11,060 bases of DNA, taken from contig DASXWH010000250.1 in assembly GCA_036503775.1 (NCBI GenBank), positions 1 to 11,060 of the forward strand, read 5' to 3'. The stretch is from Ohtaekwangia sp036503775 (GTDB lineage Bacteria > Bacteroidota > Bacteroidia > Cytophagales > Cyclobacteriaceae). The notes under the pieces were generated by a model. The model did not search any database and was not told where the DNA came from. It saw only the letters and a list, made by a program, of their open reading frames with translations. Shown here piece by piece: positions 7,702 through 11,060 of this stretch (within the stretch, counting starts at the first letter, position 1; each line of letters starts with the position of its first letter). The translations under genes were made by a program, and so were the position numbers.

Positions 7702-8139
7702 ATGAAAACGGTTTTTTATAAGATACTTTTTCTCTGCTTTCTCCTGCTGGAATTTTCATGCGAAGAAGAAATTACCGATTGCCCGAATTCGATGTGTCTG
7801 GTAGCCGGAGAATGGAGACTTACAGAAGTGTATATAGATGAACAAAAAGATCCTGCTGACTTAAGTTTGTACCGGCTGATCCTGAATATGCCAATCAATC
7901 CCGAAGATATCACTTCTGCCTTCAGCCGCGTTCAGGCCAACGGAACAGCCGACAATGGCAGCTGGTCCCTGCAGAATAATGACGAGGTGCTACGACTTAT
8001 TCCTGAAGACAATTCAATTCTTACCGAAGACTGGATCATCAAATCTATGACTCCACGTAAGCTGGTGCTGATCATCACCAGAGATACCAGTATCAAGAAC
8101 GGTCCGGGAAAAATTGAAATGGTGTTGGAACCGTTTTAG
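7702..8139 (+). CDS. Small lipocalin-like lipoprotein, probably surface-exposed
   Basis: The 145-residue product starts with a basic-hydrophobic signal (MKTVFYKILFLCFLLLEFSC) and a cysteine at 20 followed by Glu21-Glu22-Glu23. Acidic residues directly after the lipidated cysteine are the known lipoprotein export signal of Bacteroidota, placing the protein on the outer face of the outer membrane. The lipobox (LEFSC) is not canonical because Glu sits at -3, so lipidation is likely rather than certain. The mature domain has GEWRLTEVYIDEQ, then LSLYRLILN, GTADNGSWSLQNNDEVLRLI, WIIKSMTPRKLVLII and a closing strand. This is the order seen in the small lipocalin-like families, which form eight-stranded barrels for hydrophobic ligands. 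It begins 6 nt after the T9SS cargo gene stop and is the last gene of that cluster. The ligand is unknown. Confidence 0.75.
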   Translation: MKTVFYKILFLCFLLLEFSCEEEITDCPNSMCLVAGEWRLTEVYIDEQKDPADLSLYRLILNMPINPEDITSAFSRVQANGTADNGSWSLQNNDEVLRLIPEDNSILTEDWIIKSMTPRKLVLIITRDTSIKNGPGKIEMVLEPF

Positions 8140-8171
8140 GTTTTAGGTTTAAAGTTGGTTAAGGTTAGTTG
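8134..8171 (+). repeat. Degenerate heptad repeat GTTTTAG downstream of the lipoprotein gene
   Basis: GTTTTAG appears twice in direct tandem, the first copy overlapping the lipoprotein stop codon. It decays into GTTTAAA, GTTGGTT and AAGGTTA over the next 25 nt. The second copy is exact and the later ones diverge. The function is unknown; it may be replication-slippage debris. Confidence 0.4.
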
Positions 8172-8176
8172 GAGTT

Positions 8177-8223
8177 CCACAGGAGTATAAAAGATAACAC
8201 AGTGTCCTTATACTCCTTTGTGG
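8177..8223. repeat. Interrupted palindrome in the spacer between the lipoprotein and barrel genes (REP-like candidate)
   Basis: The left arm CCACA-GGAGTATAA (8177-8190) pairs with the right arm TTATACTCC-TT-TGTGG (8208-8223). This gives 9 bp plus 5 bp separated by a 2-nt bulge, with a 17-nt loop containing ACACAGTGT. No T-tract follows immediately; the nearest T run (8240-8244) is about 17 nt later, so it is not a standard terminator. The CTTTGTGG and CCACA elements recall dispersed palindromic repeats found in many bacterial genomes. Only this copy is present in the window. The rest of the spacer (8224-8263) is AT-rich leader for the barrel gene. Confidence 0.6.
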
Positions 8224-8263
8224 TTCTCTGTCTAAGACTTTTTAAAACAAAAAATAAACTACT

Positions 8264-8908
8264 ATGAATAGAATTTTACTTCTAATCATCATTCTTTCTC
8301 CTTGCCTCAGTCACGCCCAGATCTGGTATATCGGAGGCAAAGCCGGAGCCACATTCTCAAACTACAAAGCAAAGACTCCGTGGAATGAAGTTACCAACAT
8401 GGGTTACACGGCAGGTCTGGCTTTTTACAAACAAACCAAAAACAATTGGGGTATAAACGTTGAAATTCAATACACCCAGAAAGGATATAATCACAAAGTA
8501 TGTGAAGGCATATCCGATCAGCTTGAAGCAACGTACATCGAAGTTCCGTTTATGATTGACTATGGATTTATCTTTCCATCTATGGAGAACTTAAAACTGC
8601 ATGTCAACCTCGGTTGTTATGCGGCCTACTGGATGACAGCGGAGTATAAACTGGAAGGCTATTCCGAGCCCGATGAAGCATTTGATTTCAAAAAGAGCAA
8701 TGCATCTCGATTCGATTTTGGTCCCAATGCAGGCATGCGACTGGAATACATTTTTAAGAATTCCAGCCTTTCACTCGATGCCCGCTATGAACTGGGAATC
8801 ATCGATCTGCAAAAACAAGTTGACGATAATACTGCCAATACCAACCGGACGCTTATTGTTGGATTGAGTTACCTGAAAATACTGGGAGACCGGAGAAGAA
8901 GGTATTAA
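8264..8908 (+). CDS. Outer-membrane beta-barrel protein (OMP_b-brl_2 / PorT-like family)
   Basis: The 214-residue protein has a signal peptide (1-18, ending LSHA) and then alternating amphipathic strands ending in aromatic residues, as expected for a small outer-membrane barrel. The family pattern common in Bacteroidota is easy to see: GGKAGATFSNY, a strand NVEIQYTQKGYN, YIEVPFMIDYGF, LHVNLGCYAAYWM, FDFGPNAGMRLEY, LSLDARYELGIIDL and a final strand TLIVGLSYL. These match the order of the 'outer membrane protein beta-barrel' domain of about 200 residues. The specific role (porin, anchor or structural) cannot be told from sequence. An AT-rich leader precedes the ATG. The stop codon lies inside the end of the convergent gene, with which it shares TTAA. 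Confidence 0.88.
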   Translation: MNRILLLIIILSPCLSHAQIWYIGGKAGATFSNYKAKTPWNEVTNMGYTAGLAFYKQTKNNWGINVEIQYTQKGYNHKVCEGISDQLEATYIEVPFMIDYGFIFPSMENLKLHVNLGCYAAYWMTAEYKLEGYSEPDEAFDFKKSNASRFDFGPNAGMRLEYIFKNSSLSLDARYELGIIDLQKQVDDNTANTNRTLIVGLSYLKILGDRRRRY

Positions 8909-10290
8909 TTCATTTTTACCAAACTATAGGTAATACCGCTTGCACTTTTGTCGCGCAGGTGGAGAATTTTTCCACCTCGCACAGCTTCAAACTGTGCCCA
9001 GAAAACATCGGTCTTTCCTTCAAAGCGGTTTGTAAGGGTCAGGTCCCAGGTAGTTACTGTCATCTTGCCGTTATACTTCTGATCATAGAACTTCATATTG
9101 CCAACCATCCCGAACGCACCCTTGTGATTACTATTGTAAGTGTTGTTGGCATTAAACACAAATGTACTTGCCGATGAGCTTGTATTCATCCCGGCATAAG
9201 CTCCGGTGTTGACATTGTACATATCTATTCCGGAAGAAGTACTTTCCTCCCACTTTCCCACAAGATCCGCAGCTGTTACAGCGAACTTGTTATAATTGAG
9301 CATAGCCTCCACATTTTCCTGTTTTGGAAATACCTTGTAAAATTCATTTGCACTGGGAGAAATTATTTCAATACAATATTCAATACCACTAGCAGCGATC
9401 ATCCGGAAACCGATATGACAGCGCTTGCCCGTTGCTTTCTCTACAGCATCCGCTTCGTAGAAATAAACTTTGTTGTACGTATACGGTTCATTCTGAAATT
9501 GTTTCAGGTTGCTGATGGTGTAACGGGGAAGAATATACCGGTCGAATATCAGGGCCTCCATAGTGTACGAATCACGCAGTTCATCCGTAATCCTGAATGA
9601 GTAATGAAGAAGTACAGTGATGTTCCCTTTGGTCACACGACAGTAGTCGGCAAAGGGTTGCGCTACCCAACCATCATCAAAATTAGTAGTAGAGATACTG
9701 ATGCCTTGTTTACCAACGGCATTGGTTACTACCACTCCACTCGCTGGTACGGTGTTGGTTGTATTGTTTGTTGACGGAGGTGCTGTTACAACCGTACCGG
9801 ATTGAACAGCCGGCTTCTTCAGATCGATGGATTTAAGAAAGATTTCAACACCGCCCATAAATTCCTGGCTGTTCATCAACACCACCATGCTGATCTCAAT
9901 ATTGTATCCGGTGATCGTACTCAATAGGGCATACGATTCCTCATTGTTGAATTTGAATTTCGAAACTCCTGATTTGGAAGTCCAGCCATCTTCCGTTTCC
10001 GTTTCAGGCTGAGGTGTAATGGCATCCGGATAATTTTTGCTGATCAGCGCGTTCCACTCATTGGTAAAATCAGTTATGGGATCACCCTGACTGGCAATAC
10101 TTTTATAGATGGTCATCCGGCACCATGAGCGTGAAGTATTGTTCACTTTTGTGAATGATACGGCATAGTCTGTCGTTTCTTTCTTCCATCCCTGCGGTAC
10201 CTGATACGTAGCGATATCAAAACTTTCCCTGGTCTGTCCGTAACAAACCAATGAAAACAGCGAGAGAATAATAAAAACAGAGCGGCTCAT
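8905..10290 (-). CDS. Secreted multi-domain protein of unknown function with a lipocalin-like C-terminus
   Basis: From ATG 10290 the product has 461 residues. The frame continues upstream to a TTG at 10311, but the ATG gives a compact signal peptide (MSRSVFIILSLFSLVCYGQ). Three parts are visible. The first is an N-terminal globular region (about 20-155) starting FDIATYQVPQGWKKE. A Thr/Ser/Asn/Pro-rich linker (about 163-190) separates it from a second globular region (about 196-338) starting ISISTTNFDDGW. The C-terminal domain (about 342-461) begins DLVGKWEES, includes STFVFNANNTYNS and TTWDLTL, and ends ILHLRDKSASGITYSLVK, an arrangement like lipocalin-type ligand-binding barrels. The first two regions may be distant duplicates, since both open with a strand and a Gly-Trp. 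No catalytic motif and no T9SS sorting domain are seen, so the final location (periplasm or outside) is open. Its stop overlaps the barrel gene stop. Confidence 0.8.
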   Translation of the reverse strand: MSRSVFIILSLFSLVCYGQTRESFDIATYQVPQGWKKETTDYAVSFTKVNNTSRSWCRMTIYKSIASQGDPITDFTNEWNALISKNYPDAITPQPETETEDGWTSKSGVSKFKFNNEESYALLSTITGYNIEISMVVLMNSQEFMGGVEIFLKSIDLKKPAVQSGTVVTAPPSTNNTTNTVPASGVVVTNAVGKQGISISTTNFDDGWVAQPFADYCRVTKGNITVLLHYSFRITDELRDSYTMEALIFDRYILPRYTISNLKQFQNEPYTYNKVYFYEADAVEKATGKRCHIGFRMIAASGIEYCIEIISPSANEFYKVFPKQENVEAMLNYNKFAVTAADLVGKWEESTSSGIDMYNVNTGAYAGMNTSSSASTFVFNANNTYNSNHKGAFGMVGNMKFYDQKYNGKMTVTTWDLTLTNRFEGKTDVFWAQFEAVRGGKILHLRDKSASGITYSLVKMN

Positions 10291-10557
10291 AAGGCAGGGT
10301 TTATAGTTCAATTAAGTTCCGGAAAAGAAGGGAGTCCTGAAACTCCATAAAGATGGCGGAGTAACAATTGATTCCTGAAGTAAGATTAGAAAGAATCCAG
10401 ATGAGCAAAATCCTGTTTTCAGGGGATTTCTACATCATCATGGAGGTGCACCTTTGTATGGTATTACGGAATTAATAGTGTCAAATGTTGGCTGGCAGTT
10501 GGTACTCTGCCAATTGTGTGTCATGCTTGCATCTGACCTTACCCTAACGTCCCGCTT
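10291..10557. other. Divergent intergenic region with small hairpins, upstream of the second beta-helix gene
   Basis: This 267-bp spacer must hold promoters for both flanking genes. CACCTTTG at 10449-10456 is one mismatch from the TAnnTTTG -7 consensus and would serve the beta-helix gene. Small inverted repeats are GGAGT/ACTCC (10331-10335 and 10342-10346), CCTG-TTTT-CAGG (10412-10423) and TGGCAG/CTGCCA (10493-10498 and 10507-10512). TCCTGAA is repeated at 10335 and 10373. None is strong enough to name. No open reading frame of substance was found here. Confidence 0.4.
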
Positions 10558-11060
10558 ATGAAAAACTTACAAGTACTTTTGTTTTGTGCGTTGGTCTTCC
10601 CATGTATATCTGTCCTGGCTACCGTCAGAACTGTCAGCAACAATCCCACGCGTCCGGCACAGTTCACTACGTTCAGTGCCGCACAGACAGCATCTGCTGC
10701 CGGTGATACCATATACATTTATGGTTCACCCTTCACCTATCCTGATTTCACGGTGACTAAACGATTGGTACTGATCGGTGCCGGTTATTCACCCAACAAC
10801 CAGTTCGGGCAACCCACCACGATTACCAGTATTATCCTGTATCATGACAGTGGAGCGAATGATGCCACAGGAACCGTTATTTCCGGGTTTCACCTTACGG
10901 GAAGAATAGACTTTGGCGGAACATTGATCAGTGACAACATTCAGATTTTCAGGAACCGGGTAAGTTCATATATTAATTTGTCAGGAGCTTCACCAACGGG
11001 ATGGGCGGACGGCTGGGTGATCTGCAACAACATCATTGACAGTTATATCTATGGAGGTGG
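10558..11060 (+). CDS. Second secreted beta-helix-like protein, N-terminal part (runs off the right edge)
   Basis: ATG 10558 opens a frame of 167 codons plus two bases without a stop up to the window edge. The product has a signal peptide (about 1-21, MKNLQVLLFCALVFPCISVL then A), followed by TVRTVSNNPT and AGDTIYIYGSPFTYPDFTV. This start closely matches the product of the gene at 4817: ATVRTVS.NP, GDTIY.YGSP.TYP.FT and KRL..IG. are shared, about 34 identical positions of 62 aligned by eye. Later residues show beta-helix-like short strands (TVISGFHLTG, NIQIFRNRVS, WVICNNIID). As in the paralogue, no catalytic motif is visible in the part present. The gene may head a second copy of the surface-protein gene set, but what follows lies outside the window. 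Confidence 0.85.
   Translation, partial: MKNLQVLLFCALVFPCISVLATVRTVSNNPTRPAQFTTFSAAQTASAAGDTIYIYGSPFTYPDFTVTKRLVLIGAGYSPNNQFGQPTTITSIILYHDSGANDATGTVISGFHLTGRIDFGGTLISDNIQIFRNRVSSYINLSGASPTGWADGWVICNNIIDSYIYGG

Noticed and set aside
10408..10429. CCTG-TTTT-CAGG hairpin as a terminator.
   Set aside because: It lies between divergent genes, has a GG bulge and lacks a proper T-tract, so no transcript needs to end there.

Overview
The window looks like a chromosomal segment of a member of the Bacteroidota, probably a Cytophagales-type organism. The basis is a type IX secretion (T9SS) C-terminal sorting domain, an OMP_b-brl_2-type outer-membrane barrel, a lipoprotein with an acidic stretch right after its cysteine, a TPR-containing HisKA_3 kinase of the kind common in this phylum, and weak or absent Shine-Dalgarno sequences. 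Species and genus cannot be read from the sequence.

Left part (1-2031). The window opens inside a Bcr/CflA-type drug-efflux MFS gene on the minus strand, of which only the first 41 codons are present. A 224-bp spacer separates it from a divergent DinB-like gene (348-851), which ends at a clear intrinsic terminator. A separate quinone-oxidoreductase-like MDR dehydrogenase gene follows (1057-2031). These look like unrelated housekeeping or stress genes.

Middle (2046-8139). A two-component operon on the minus strand encodes a TPR/HisKA_3 sensor kinase (2687-4681) followed by its LuxR/NarL-type response regulator (2046-2678). Across a 135-bp spacer lies a divergent, tightly spaced plus-strand gene set. 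It comprises a secreted beta-helix-like protein (4817-5941), a T9SS cargo protein with four ~76-residue repeats plus a PKD-like domain (5965-7695), and a small lipocalin-like lipoprotein (7702-8139).

Right part (8140-11060). After a spacer holding a strong interrupted palindrome comes an outer-membrane beta-barrel gene (8264-8908). It converges on, and overlaps by 4 bp, a minus-strand gene for a secreted multi-domain protein of unknown function (8905-10290). A 267-bp divergent spacer then leads to a second beta-helix gene (10558 to the window end, incomplete). Its N-terminus is clearly paralogous to the one at 4817.

The most interesting region is the cell-surface locus at 4817-11060. All its proteins appear exported, two beta-helix paralogues bracket it, and a two-component system sits divergently beside it. 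A shared surface function is an inference; no catalytic motif was recognised in any of these proteins. No rRNA, tRNA, CRISPR array, transposase or phage gene was seen. No gene-free stretch exceeds about 270 bp.
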